Assembly (NCBI GenBank): GCA_016808115.1
Contig: JAEQBH010003858.1
Location: 186,001-250,000, forward strand
From: Tetrastigma voinierianum
Lineage: Eukaryota; Streptophyta; Magnoliopsida; Vitales; Vitaceae
DNA: 64,000 nucleotides
Direction: 5' to 3'
The notes beneath the pieces were generated by a model that was not told where the DNA came from, did not search any database, and saw only the letters and a program-made list of their open reading frames with translations. The translations under genes were made by a program, and so were the position numbers. Shown one piece after another: positions 1 through 11,599 of this stretch; position 1 is the stretch's first letter, and every line of letters begins with the position of its first letter.

Positions 1-1149
1 ACACCGCCGATCGGCATGACCGCTTCGACGACCACCGCTTCCACATCACCCTGCTTCAATAATAATCGCTTGACGACAATCGATCGACGACCACCGGCCG
101 ACGACCACTATCGGTTTCACAATCGCTTCGGGCGACACCGCTGACCAACGAGTAAAAAGACTATAACTTGGTCTACAAAGTCCAATCAAGAACACAAAGC
201 CTAACATCAAGTACATTGATGCTACTATAAGACTACTGCCAAATTCTCTTTTATTTTGATCCAAAAAACCCGTTCTAAGGTACTCATTATATTGACCCAA
301 CCTGATTAAACCGACCTGACCAGATTTATTTGGCTGACTTCGTGAAAAGGACTATAACTTAGTCTACACACAGAGGTCCAAATGAGAAATTGAAAAGCCT
401 AACATCAAGTTAATTGATGTGGCTACACCTACTAGAAGTACACACTACCAAACCCTACTGGGGACTCCAAAAATCAGCACTGGAAAGATCCTCCCGCCAA
501 TGCACACCTTATAATGTAAGTACTTCCCATGGTTTAAAAATGCAACCAAACTTTCCCTAAGGCTTAGATAACTTCACCCAAATGAATCCTTGGTAGAATA
601 AGACTAAGTGTGAGGCATCTGCCCATAGAGTTTGCTCAAAAGTCCCCTGGCTCCTGCCCCTCTACTTGTAGCTCTTGTCACTGTGGAAGGACTTCCCTCT
701 AGCTTCACGTAAATATTTATCCTGGTCTGCTAGAGGTACCTAGAGAAGGTAAATTTCTCTCTTAACTTTCCTCTCTTTCTTTTCATGTGATCACTCTTAA
801 TCAGATGTTTTAAAAGCGATGCTTCCTCCCTTTCCTACATGCCATGTCTCTTCCATAAATTTTTTCTTCCTTATTTTATTATAATATCTTTTCTTTTATT
901 ACCCTTGGGTCCTCACTTTCATTTTTTTTATTCTCTATTCAATTTATCAAAATCCTACTGGGTATACTTATTAAATTATGACCTTGGGTCCCCATTTTAC
1001 AATTTCCATATATTTTCTTAAACTGGGTTTATTTCCCATTCACACAATTCCACAATCAAGATTCATTCCACCCCAGAAAATACCCAAGTTGGCCCAATTG
1101 TTTAATATATAATAATTTTTATTATAAAATTTGTGGTATTTTGGGCGCA
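1..1149 (-). repeat. Ty3/gypsy LTR D, start of LTR to window edge
   Basis: Read on the minus strand, this begins at 1149 with TGCGCCCAAAATACC and an AT-rich stretch like the starts of the element A LTRs (TGTAATGTCCC and TGTAACGCCC). It then carries the same order of short motifs as those LTRs: ATAAACCCAG, a GAGGACCCAAGGG-type block, and a purine-rich block. Immediately to the right the plus-strand integrase of element C resumes, so this LTR interrupts element C. The left end is outside the window, so its length and target duplication cannot be checked. No coding sequence lies in it; the small hydrophobic reading frames are accidental. It could be a solo LTR or one end of a full element. Confidence 0.6.
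161..427 (+). repeat. Two-unit tandem module (CTATAACTT...CCTAACATCAAGT)
   Basis: Two units start with CTATAACTT at 161 and 352, 191 bp apart. Each continues to a GTCCAA box and AAGCCTAACATCAAGT. The same module occurs three times at 47531-48073 with spacings of 170 and 190 bp, and once in a looser form near 59160. It is non-coding LTR sequence shared by several gypsy families here. Confidence 0.6.
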
Positions 1150-1640
1150 TGTAGTGACCCATTCACTAAGCTCGCGACATTTTCTAGTAGTGCGAATGAC
1201 CTTCACACTGGAGGAATTATGTCGCCTGCATATTCGAGAGATTGTCCCGCTACATAGTTGAATCATAGTATCTGGATATGAGATCCAGGTTTACATTGGA
1301 AGAGCTTCCGTAAGGCCATGGGACACGCTGATGAGCGCCGCTTTCACCAATGCATACGGTCGGCTGAGACCAAGGCTGTGTTTTAGAAGATGCTACGAGC
1401 ATGTGTCCTAGATCATAAGGGATGGTTAATCTCTACCCATAGTGGAATTTACTTCACACAACAACGCTTTATTAAAGTAGTATACGACGAAGGCACTTAG
1501 GCTTATATTTGAGACCCATCGATCTCCGCTTTGTTGACAGGTGGGATAGAATCCATCACTGATCCTGATTTGATTAGAGACACTCTAAGAAGGTGACTGG
1601 ACATTCTGCTGCCTCCCACGCCGTGAGCGCCTACGTAAGA
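1150..1640 (+). pseudogene. Gypsy integrase fragment, element C
   Basis: Broken reading frames show the order of motifs of a gypsy integrase core: a DRLTKSAHF-like start near 1157 (now DPFTKLATF), a block like FTLEELCRLYIREIV near 1200-1250, and a degraded HPQTDGQSERT region near 1340-1370. Integrase would join cDNA ends to the host chromosome. The sequence begins in mid-domain because LTR D is inserted at 1149. Many stops and frameshifts make it non-functional. The plus-strand chromodomain and LTR follow in the expected order, which supports the assignment. Confidence 0.65.
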
Positions 1641-1699
1641 GCATGGCTCGACAGATTACGCGCCTACCCCCAGAGCTCGAGGTGGTGATCACGCCTTCT

Positions 1700-2195
1700 C
1701 AAGCGTGATGCTCAAGAGAAGAGTGGCCTGTCTTGTGCTGGAAGCTATTTCCGAGGTGTACATCAAATTCTCGAGATGTTCGAGAGGGTGGGCATAGTGG
1801 CGATCTATTGCATTATCACAGCTTTTAATGTGTGTCCATGGTGCTGGCTCCATGTCTCCATGCTCCTAAATAGGCCTGGGACATCCAAATTTCATATAAA
1901 ATGGATCGTGGTGACATTGTTGATATGTGATAGGACTGAGGACCGCGCGTATCTTGATAGAAGCTCTTATCGTTTTGCGACCTAAGACTGCATGGCTACC
2001 GGTGAAAGTGTCATGGCAACACGATGTGTTTTAGAGAAAAATCGAACGCAGGACACGACAGCCACCTATCCTTTCCTATTTGAGGATGAAGGTGCGTTGC
2101 CTAATATTGCATTGAAGTCTAATATTGGAACTAGAATAACTATTGCATATGCATGTGTTTGAAAAGAAGGGCAGGAATTTTGGGGACTAAATTTT
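1700..2195 (+). pseudogene. Gypsy pol C-terminus with chromodomain remnant, element C
   Basis: Near 1760-1790 is a stretch like FEILERVG, followed near 1845-1870 by FHVSMLL, the usual linker before the chromodomain of Tekay/Del-type chromoviruses. The chromodomain itself is recognisable only by position and scattered motifs. Around 2090-2180 is a GAGGATGAAGG-like end of pol and the ATATGCATGTG stretch that also precedes the LTRs at 17590 and 51849. A degraded polypurine tract (about 2196-2206) leads into the LTR. The chromodomain in this family is thought to bind methylated histone H3 and guide insertion. Confidence 0.6.
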
Positions 2196-2206
2196 GTTAC
2201 GGGAAA

Positions 2207-4750
2207 ATAAAACCCGCAAACAAATTTTTCTCTTCGAAAGGGTAAAATAGTAATTTCGGTTGGAAACTGAAAATTTATAGATCCCGGATGACGAAATGGA
2301 CTTCATTGTTGAATTCATCTTGCGAAATTTAGTTACAAAGTTGAATTTCGTCAGATTCCGAGACAAATGAATTTCACGATTTTTCTCGAGGCACCAGTGT
2401 CTAGTGACGATAGTAGTTAGAAGAACATGCATACCCACATGGTACCTTAAGAGAGGATATGGCATGATAGTCATGGTGGAATAAAGGCGACACATGACTG
2501 ATAAATTGGCTCATATTGAGCCATAAATAAACTTGAGGAAAAATGGAAAAGAAATACTGAATAAGAAAAATGTGAAGAAGACATGTATAAGAGGAAAGTG
2601 GGGGTTTCCCACTTTGATGTATTTGGTGGATGAGAATAAAAAAAGGTGAAATTATAGAGAGGAAATAAAGAAAAGGAATAGAATAGAAAGAAAAAGAAAG
2701 TCAAATGGAATAAGAAAGAAAAAGAAAAATGAAAATTTAAAAAGCAATGGGAGTAGAGCAAACAGGGGAGTTCGGGTGGGTAAGAAAGAAATAAAAAAAA
2801 AAAAAAGGAAAGGGGAGAGAAAGAAGAAGAGAACGAGTAGAAGAGAGAGAGAGAGAAAGAAAAAAAGGGGTTTCCGCTTCTCTCTAAGATCTAGGGAAAT
2901 CAGCACGACACGTGAGCAAGAGGTAAAGCTCACCATCATGAACTAGGGAAGCACGCTGGTACCTTCAAATCTGGAGTTGTCTCAAGAGGTAGAGAATTTT
3001 CCTACTTGAGTTATTTCTAGCTTAAAGGCCATTTAATGACATAGGTTTTTCATTGGATTTACTGCCAGCTGATTGTTTCCCCAAGATTGGGACTCCATTA
3101 TCGAAATATTTAAGGAGGGCCGTGGATCGCCATGGGATTCATCTCTAAGATTTTGGGATCAATATTGAATTTTGGGAGGGTCAGAATCGGCCGTGGGATT
3201 AAGCTCTCAGGATTTTGGGACTGAATATTGGAAATTTTTGGGACTGTTCTGGGCAGTCCCGAATTGTGTTTGAGGTTTGGTTTTGATCTCGGGACTGATG
3301 TCTTCGGGTTTTGTTGAGTGTTATTGCTGGAAAAATGAATAACATTATGTTTGTGTGGTCCGGGACTAAATTTTTGGAATGTTATTTGATTTTGTGAGTC
3401 GATTATGTGTTATTACCGGAAAATGAATAATATGTCAAGCTTGTGGTTCGTGGATTGAATTCGGAACGTTATTCGATTTTGTGAGTCAGGTTTATGTGTG
3501 GTATTTCTGGAAAATGAATATCCTACTGTTTGTGTCAAAATCATGTTAATATATGTTTGTTTGATGTATTGACATGAGATAGATATGCACGAAATATATG
3601 TAGAAAATATAATTATCAAGATTTGAAATGTTACATGTAGCTCTATGATGCATGTAATATAAATATGGTTATGAAATTTCCTCAACACATTTGCATTTCA
3701 CGCATCGGCATTATTGTGGTCGCAGTCGGGTGGAGTATGTTTGCAATTATTCACCATTATTAAGGAATGTGTGGTAGTCTCAAATGGGACAACGTCCAAA
3801 ATTGAGACTCACGATTACATAATGTGAAAATAATAATAATAATAATAAATCTCGTGTGTTGGGGTGGAGCAAGATGGGGTAGATCCCCTCCTAGGGTGAA
3901 AGACCCAAATTCATTCACAGAGTTAGGGATACAGATCACCAGGTGGAAAAAGAATTACAAAATGTTGGAAGGCACGCATCCATCCTACTGCGTGTACACT
4001 AAAAACACAACTATAAACATTACCTGGATTTGATAAATTAAAATGAATATTGGAAGGTTGTCCAATGAGTTAAGTCATTGGGTGAAACACCAATGATTGG
4101 TTTTCACACTTAGCGCTGTGTGAGGGAGCCTAGGACTCCTGTTATGGGCAAGAAGAGCTTCCCCATCTCATTTTATGACACAAAACATTCCATGTAGGAT
4201 CGCATTTCGGCATGGAATGTGGTATGATGTATGTGCAAGCCATTGCATGTGCGCTCGTGGAGTAGCCCCATAGAGAATTTCTACCTGGCATTGGTCACCC
4301 CACTGTGGGACCTCTTCGCACAGTGGGAGCGCACAGTGAGACGGCGCTCCGACGGTCACATTGCGAATGGAAGCACTGTATGACCTAAACCTTTGTAAAA
4401 AGTGTTTTGTATAAAAGAATTATATCTAAATTCTTATGGGACTATTGTCTAAATAGTCGAATTAATATGATATGGTAAAGCAGTGAATTAGTCTCTTACG
4501 GACTGTAATTAAGTGTTTTATTTTTATATTTTAGATTTAAATGTGAATGAATGAGTCCCAATAAAGGGATGTATATTGAGAATATGGACATATGGACCCT
4601 ATATGGTCATTATTACTTATGTTGAAACCCTGAATGAGTTATAGTTATACTGTTATATAGGTTGTATGTTGGGTAGAACTCTCCGAATAAAGGAGACTCT
4701 ACCCAATTTTTTGTGAAAATATGGATCTCGATAAATGGGACACAATAGTG
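2207..4750 (+). repeat. Ty3/gypsy LTR C (about 2.5 kb)
   Basis: The start follows a degraded polypurine tract and matches the 5' part of LTRs at 17590 (plus) and 51849 (minus): a block near 2281-2370 with ATCCCGGATGACGAAATGG and GAATTTCGTCAGATTCCGAGAC. The far end shares with element B the stretch GTAAAAAGTG..., ACTGTTGTC-like, CTCTTACGGACTGTA and AATGTGAATGAATGAGTC (4400-4560). The last bases before 4750 (ATGGATCTCGATAAATGGGACAC) match the end of minus-strand LTR M1. No coding sequence. It is flanked on the left by pol and on the right by a primer-binding site, which is unusual. Confidence 0.65.
2637..2872 (+). repeat. Long purine-rich tract inside LTR C
   Basis: About 235 bp is almost all A and G on the plus strand, with GAGAGAGAGAGA and poly-A runs. 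It is LTR leader sequence; long reading frames on the minus strand here are just poly-Phe/Leu/Ser and not genes. Confidence 0.8.
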
Positions 4751-4845
4751 TGGTATCGGATTACCCGAAATTCATAGGAATTCCATGGGTTGACGGGTTA
4801 TCAAATGGACCCACATTGATGGGCGTCACCAGAAGCTTGTTATTT
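4751..4845 (+). other. Primer-binding site and 5' leader remnant after LTR C
   Basis: TGGTATCGGATTACC at 4751 resembles the initiator-Met tRNA binding site TGGTATCAGAGC. It aligns with the leader of element B (AGGTATCTGATTACCTAGG at 14163), including the following ATGGGTTGACGG / ATGAGTTTAGAC stretch. The homology stops at about 4845, where the segmental duplication begins. A PBS here means this LTR once also served as a 5' LTR. Confidence 0.55.
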
Positions 4846-7800
4846 TGCTCACGGTTTATGTGCTGTAGTATATACAGCAACAGAAAATTTTGAGGAGTAA
4901 CTACAATTTTAAATTTTACAAGGGACAACACACACGAGATCCATTTTACCTGCATATGGGACTGCATCTATCATATTAATCTTCCATTAACAAAAGCGGT
5001 GGCGTAATTAAAAGCTCACCTTATTGTAATAAGCATTTTTATTGTAGGGTAAAAAATGATGATAATATAGTTCATAATTGAAGAAGAGAGGTATTAAATA
5101 TTTTAATTAACATGAAGGATTGAGGAGAGTCTTTGGATAAGCTTTAGGGATGCAAATCACGTATAACTTGATTATGATTCTCTTGAGGAAAATAAATAAA
5201 TTGAGAGGTATAATATGAAAGAAGCTAAGGTAATTAGTAGACACAATTGTACAAGTTAAAAACAATTAAGCAACACTAATACAATTTTTCTTTGAGGAGT
5301 CAGATTTTTCAAGTGTTTATTAAATTATGGGCATAGCTTTTAAAGAGAGAGGAAGAAAGCAACTTTCATACGGCATCTAAGTAGTGCAATTGGAGAATAT
5401 CACATTTCGGAAAGCCCAAGGGGTTATGTGGTTTGATTATTTTAAAAACATTTAAGTGTGAATGAGAGGTACATGCCTAAATATTTCCCGTGATACATGA
5501 GGATATTGGATCACATATATCTGTGCTATCAGGGGTGGAACTGGGTTCAAAGTGCGTGGGGGCAAGCTTAAGTAACATAAATAACTATATCTCAATGATT
5601 GAATACTTACATATTTCCAGGGGTCCGTGGGGTTAAAGTGTAAGACTTGAGTTTTTTTTTTTATCAAATGAAAAGCACCTTTAAGCCATACTCTATCCAG
5701 ACTAATTCTCATTTGAGTTGGGATAGACCATAAAAGAGGTAAAGCTCTACCATATAACATAGCTGTATTCACAGGTTTCAAACTCGAGACCTTTAGTTAA
5801 GTTATGAGATACCACAACCATCTCACCTATATGTTCGGTGATTGTAAGACCTGAGTTTGAATCACCTTATGTACATAGGGGATTTTTTTTTTTCAAAAAA
5901 TTTCAGTAATAGCATATGTCTCCACTCGTCCATAGGTGCTCCACCCAATGTCCAATAAAATTAAGTAATTAGCAATTAAAAAGCGATTTCCATATAAAAT
6001 TAGGATATTACTTAATTAGGAGTAATTTTCTTATACGTTTAGAAAACTATTCAAAAGTCCTTAATTATAGAAATTACCAAAAATTGTTTTGCATGACTTG
6101 GTGATAAGCCAAGTGATTATAAAAGTAATTGTTTTGGTCCCCAAAGCCAAGTAATTCTTATTATAGAAACACCATTATTCAAATTAGAATATACATTGGA
6201 AGCTCCTAAACATATATATAGTTTTCAATTACATTCTTGTTTCCGCTTTATATTGTGCATTTATTACTATAACAAATAAGAAAAGCTGTACGATCGATTG
6301 ATGACGGTATTATTTCCAACTATATGGTGACAGTAATGGTATATACAAGGCTAGTGATCTTGTTGATTGGGTCTCTCCCCTTTTTATTTATTTCCTTTAG
6401 TGGAGTGTTTCATTTTGGCATTTGGCTATACACAACCCAACCAAACAAAAAGAAACTTGTTTCTTTCCTTCATTAGATGTGCTATATGCCTGGACTCTAC
6501 GAGGTTGATTTGCCTTAGTCAATCTATGTTTTTCCTATAGATAGAGCTCTTGCTTTAGACCTTCAAAATCTTTTATGACCTGTTCTTTGATTGTAATGCA
6601 CCATACAGGCCAATGAATAGAACACTCAATTAATCATATGCGACCATGTGTGGTTGATCAGGCCATAGAGTTCAGAAAGTAACAAGAAAAGAAAACAAAT
6701 GTCAAAAGAAATGGTTAATTTTCTTGTACATTGATTCATCATGAAGAGTAGAAAATAGTAATAATAACTGTATATAAGAAAAATAAATTTAAAGAAACAT
6801 GTAAAAAGTAAATACATGTTTGGTTTCTATTTTTTAAAATTGTTCATAGAAACCGAGTTTTAAAAATAAGCATCATTTGATGTTATTTAACTTTCATTTC
6901 TAAAAATTTTAGTGTTTTACGTATTTTTCATAGCAAAAAGAGCGAGAACTAAATATGTTGAGACTAAAAAACATTTTTTAAAAACCGTAAGAAAATAAAT
7001 ATACCGTCTAATTTTATTGAATTCAAAGCTTATCTTTAGCTTCTATTGCTTTTTCTTTTCTTTTCTCTCACATATTCCTTCAATTTTTCGAAGAACCCAA
7101 TATAACCTAATATAGTTTCATGTTTTCTTCTTCCAACTTATCAAATATTAGAGTCTAGAATTACGTACCTTAATGTATGTCTTGTACATAAGAATAAAAA
7201 TATGAAATCAGAAGTGGAAATATTATACAATCTATAAATTTAAAAATTAAAATTTTAATAAAAACAAAGATTTGATTTTCTCATAGTATTTATAAATTTT
7301 TTTATTTTTATTTACATCATTCATTCTCTATTCCAAATTGTAAACAAGACTTAGAAGGCTAGCTAGTTACAGAAATCAAAATTTATCTTATGATATTGCA
7401 TAATAGAAATGCATGGAGTTGAGATGCCTTACATATATGATGACCTATTCCCAACTTGGAGAATGCAATAAACTGTTAAGCCAAGAAAGTTTAAAGAAAT
7501 GAATATATAAAGACACAATACTAGCTTTTGTTCATGTATGGAATAGGACAAATACATTTGGGAAGCTCTTGGTAGTATCTTATTAAGCCAAATGGGAGCA
7601 CTCAAGAGTCACAAATAATAATAAACAATTTCATTGTCAATTAGCTCTAAGGTGGGGTTTGTACCTTATGGTTCTTATGATTAATTAACTAATGGTTTAT
7701 TACAAGAAACCCATTTAAATATTTTCTTTTTCTAGTGATATATTGTTTTTAATTGACGCATAAAGACATATAATAAGGTAGAAACTACCTCATTTTACAG

Positions 7801-8490
7801 GGAGTTACTAAGCACCATTGACCTGTCAAAATCATGGTTATTCCATATCTCTACCTTGTCCATGTGCAGTTTTTGTGCCAAATGTTTTGCTTTCAATAAA
7901 GGGGTTTCTTTTGGCATTATCTTAGAGGCTTTTGGCCAATCCACCATGTAGAATGTAAATGAATGCCACTTTTTTTAATCTTGTTTGGATAGCATTTAAC
8001 TTTTGGAATTAGTTTGAATTTTGTGTTTAGAAAGTGTATTTGAAACAATTTTTATTAAAAAAGAGAATAATTATAATATTTTTTTTGTCATTGAACTTGA
8101 AGAAAAGTATGAATTAATCTTTTTTTTCTTTTTTTTTGCATATTACATTATAGTACTATATTCTAGATCCGAAACTGGTTTTTCCGTCTACCTATCCTAG
8201 CTCTTTACCACTTCAGCCATGCCTTAAGAGCAAGTATAAATTAATTTTTTTATTTTTACAAAATATAGGCAAATTGTGTTGAGAAGTATGAAGCATATGA
8301 TTAGGAATTCTATCCATACTCCTAAAATTACATACAATAACTTATAATTATGGAATTGACTCAACCAATATTAGATTCTGCACGTTATTATTTAAGGTGG
8401 AGTAGATCTAGTAATTCACCCAGAAGAATCTATAATTCTCAAATTTCAGATAATAAGAGATCTTAGACTACTAGTAAATAGATCCTAGAA
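4845..8490. repeat. Segmental duplication, copy 1
   Basis: AT-rich non-coding DNA. Its first half (about 4850-6640) matches 11600-13250 base for base over long stretches, for example the TACGGCATCTAAGTAGTGCA block at 5369 and 12149. Its second half (about 6790-8490) matches pieces of 31310-35978, for example CATAAGAATAAAAATATGAAAT at 7190 and 31577. Copy 1 is the only one where both halves are still contiguous. No host exon was recognised in it; it holds one SINE (separate entry) and poly-T tracts. Confidence 0.8.
5653..5842 (-). mobile_element. tRNA-derived SINE with A-tail and target duplication
   Basis: On the minus strand the element starts GGTGAGATGGTTGTGGTATC, resembling a tRNA box A region. 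A box-B-like GAGTTTGAAACC follows about 40 bases later. The 3' end is a run of 12 A (T-run at 5652-5663 on the plus strand). The flanks are near-identical 16-bp direct repeats, TGTAAGACTTGAGTTT at 5639 and TGTAAGACCTGAGTTT at 5843. This is the expected shape of a SINE mobilised by LINE machinery. Copy 2 keeps a related 5' half at about 12352-12415, so it predates the duplication or was partly replaced there. Confidence 0.6.
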
Positions 8491-9175
8491 ACTAAGAACA
8501 GTATATACTAGGTGCAATAATCGTATTATTAAGCATTTGATAAATTTATTTAAATAAGACTTTAATATATTGACTCTTTTTCACAAGTTCATCATTTTTA
8601 TTAAAGATAAAAAATTGGATATTGCTCTTATGATCAACATATATATATGAGAGAACCAAGATGTTCAATTTCTATAAGTACACATTTTCTATCACTAAAT
8701 ATTAAAATAGCATCACTAGATATTCTAGATTGATTGTCACTAGTAGTGAACTTTGAAGTATAATTCTTTTTTTTTTTTTTTTTTTGAGAGTAGAATTTTG
8801 TTAATATATTAATGATGCAATAAAAAAATTGATATGTAAAGTTATCGTCTACATCTATTTCACTATACTAGATAATGAAGAAAACGTTTAAATAACAACT
8901 TAATCATTTTATAAATCAGAGAAAATTGTAGAATAATAATCATTATATATAAATGAGATTTGAAATTGATAATTTGATATCAAATGAGTCATTAAATAGA
9001 AAAGTTGTTGGAAATTGCTGGAGTCATTAAATTCAATCATTATAGTTAACTACAATATTATCAAAATATATTATAAATATAAAAATATAATTAAATTAAG
9101 TAGTAATCTTATTTAAAATAAAATCTTAGTCTAATTTTCTTGGTAGCTAGTTTTTATGAAGTAATTTCACTATCT
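8491..9175. other. AT-rich spacer, no gene seen
   Basis: Very AT-rich sequence with poly-T at 8767-8785. I see no open frame with family resemblance, no RNA gene and no clear repeat partner in the window. Confidence 0.6.
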
Positions 9176-9525
9176 ACACATTAGTATGATATTGTCGGAA
9201 TTTAGTCTAGCGTTATTGGTTATGTTTTGGACTTTCAGCAAAAACTTCCCCTTGATACATCACAATCTGTAAGGGGCCACACACATCATCTTGGAGTCTC
9301 GATTCCACGTAGTTAAGTTTGAACTATTTCTGATATCGACTTTGTTGAGAACGCCCATGAATAGTTTAATATATCATTAATATGATGTTATCACATTTTA
9401 GGCGCAGTCCTTATGATTTTATTTTTTGAGAACTTGATCGGGTTCATGTCAGTTAGATATTATCGATAACATATACTAAATAAAGTATTCCCATTCTTAA
9501 TCTTTGTGGGATATTATGAGACTTT
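9176..9525 (+). mobile_element. TRIM-like LTR remnant, possible pair
   Basis: CACATTAGTATGATATTGTC at 9176 and CATTAATATGATGTTATCAC at 9373 start two similar blocks. The second runs through GGCGCAGTCC... to TATTCCCATTCTTAATCTT and GTGGGATATTATGAG. This order resembles LTRs of small plant TRIM retrotransposons known to me (a CATTAGTATGATATTGTCC start, a GTGGGACT-type end). No coding capacity. The assignment rests on memory of the family and on the internal repeat only. Confidence 0.4.
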
Positions 9526-10267
9526 AGGTATACACCAGAACTAGTTACTTCATACTATATATGAAAAAATAAATAAAAACTTTAAATTATGATAGAATTA
9601 ATGAAAAATCTACAAGGGAATGGAAAAAATAATAATGGAGGTTCTAGATAGGAAGAGCGAGTGTACCCGACTATGTGAAAGAAATATTTAGCTAAATAAT
9701 GTCAAATAATCCAATATTTTATAAATTTAACTCTTTACATGTTTTTTTCATGAAAATAACATTAGACACAAATATTTTTTACCATTTTATATATTTATGT
9801 GCCGTTGAAAAAAAATAGTTATTTTTATTAGAGAATAATGAGAGTCTTTTTTTTGTCTAAATGATGTCAAAAATGGATATACCAATGACGAAAATATTGT
9901 GATATTTCGATCAAAATATCATCAAAGAATCAGTAATATTGTGGAAATGTATGTGTGATAAAAAATCGATTTATCGTTGAAAATATCATGACCAAATCCC
10001 TTTTCTACTTTCCCGCTCCCTTTCTTCATGCCAATATGCACACGTGTCTCCATTCAACCACTTGGAGGCTTCTTCTGATGCTTCGGCTCTTGGGAATACG
10101 GAACACTTCAAGCGATTATCCCGTGCTCCATTTTGTTGTTATTAAATTTATAAACAATAATAATAAGAAATAAATTTAATTAAAAAAGGATAATAAGTGT
10201 AGTTTAAAAAAAGATTAAACTTTAAGTTGTGAAACCCTTGCCGCCCCTCATCTTATTGTCTCTCATT
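9526..10267. other. Spacer, no supported gene
   Basis: AT-rich with a less AT-rich island at about 10000-10140. A 72-codon plus-strand frame covers that island (9955-10173) but resembles nothing I know, ends in a poly-Asn/Lys tail and has no promoter-like context. I treat it as non-coding or an unrecognised exon relic. Confidence 0.5.
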
Positions 10268-10880
10268 CTTGGCAACGGTAGACCTAGAAAATAAGTTGAA
10301 AGCGGGGGCAAAAAAAAGAAGAATTGTGATTGGTTTTCGAAAAATATTAAGGAAAGAAAAAATTTAGGTTGTATTTGGTTTTCACAAAAATACTAAGGAA
10401 ATGAAAAAAATATTAAGAAAAATAATTTTCTTGTGTTTGATTGTCTAATAAAACGATTCAAAGAAAATTAAATATAAATAAAATTACTTAGAAATTTAAG
10501 TATTTTAAAATTATATAATCTTTATATTGATGAGTTTAAATAAATAAAATTGATTTCAGGTAGCAAATAAAAATATTATATAAAATTTAATTTAATTTTA
10601 TGTTCCTTCTTCATTTTTCCTTATATTATTTTCACTAATATTTTCTTTTCTTTTGATTTTCTTTCTGAATTTTACAGAGGAGCAAACGTAATTATTAAAG
10701 AAAATTAAATATAAATAAAATTACTATTTTAAAACTTACAAATTCTTAAATTATTTAATCTTTATATTAATGAGTTAAAATAATAAATTTTGTTTGAATT
10801 AATAAGTACAAATAATATGTGAAATTTAACTTTATTTTTATTTTCCTACATATTTTCTTTCCTTTACATAATATCAAATT
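10268..10880. repeat. X-family repeat with 237-bp tandem duplication
   Basis: Begins like element X at 31777 (ACGGTAGACCTAGAAAAT here, ATGACGGACCCAGAAAAT there). AAAGAAAATTAAATATAAAT occurs at 10460 and again at 10697, a 237-bp period. Each unit continues with a TTATTTAATCTTTATATT-like box and a TTTTCCTTATATTATTTTC-like box. The same two-unit pattern lies in X (about 31885 and 32112). Non-coding; probably a second copy of the non-autonomous element, its far end not resolved. Confidence 0.55.
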
Positions 10881-11599
10881 TGTAGGTTTTATGTTGATTT
10901 ATTATACTATTAATTTAGATATTGTTTCATCATTTATGATTTTTAATAATTTATATATTAGATTTATCCATCTATTGCAAGTTTGTTTCAATTACATTAT
11001 TTTTCCTTTAAAAAAAAATTGTAGTTTAATATAATTTATAATTGTTATATTTGATTTCAAAAAAATATCGTACAAATTTAATAAGAATAATTTTCTAATA
11101 TTTATTTTGAAATAGCTTAGTCTTAAAATTAAACAAAGTTTTTTTATTGATTTATTTTATAAAGTATAGAAAGAAATTTTATTTCATTTTCTTTCGATTT
11201 TCTAAGATTTAAATGTTATGATAAAGTATTTAATTGATAAGGGTTGTATCATTAATACCAAATGAGATTTTGATTAATACTCAATCGTATATTCTTCTTA
11301 AATTAAGGTTGCAATTCAATATTTAAGCACATCATATTATTCAATATTATACTAGTTATTTCTTTATATTTTAGTTTTATTAATCATTAGATAAAAAAAT
11401 CAGTATATTAGTAATAATATTTTATTTTTTAACATTTTACTTAATTAAAAATTTAGAATAAATTATAAAAATATAGAAACAAATAATCCCACTATAAGAA
11501 ACAATTTTCTTATTTTAATTTGCTTTTAAAATTTTTAAGTATTTTTATAGAATTTTATATAATTTCTGTTTTATTCGATATTTTTGTCCGTGAAAATAT
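10881..11599. other. AT-rich spacer with a single-arm copy of the foldback repeat
   Basis: About 10890-11030 resembles the arms of the foldback at 30483-30730: ATTGTTTCATCATTTATGATTTTT, then ATCCATCTATTGCAAGTTTG, then a TTTTCCTTTAAAAAAAA end. The rest is plain AT-rich DNA in which I see nothing. Confidence 0.45.

Noticed and set aside
839..1021. Small hydrophobic plus-strand frame (60 codons)
   Set aside because: It is a translation of T-rich LTR D sequence, with no family match and on the antisense strand of the LTR.
1150..2195. Possibility that the gypsy-like pol fragments are an endogenous pararetrovirus
   Set aside because: They are flanked by LTRs, have integrase and chromodomain order, and show no movement or coat protein motifs; a Ty3/gypsy retrotransposon fits.
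2471..2939. Phe/Leu/Ser-rich minus-strand frames that look like membrane proteins
   Set aside because: They are the complement of a purine-rich tract in LTR C; low-complexity translation, not a gene.
9955..10173. 72-codon plus-strand frame in the spacer
   Set aside because: No recognisable domain, poly-Asn/Lys end, no conserved relative in the window; kept only as a note in the spacer entry.
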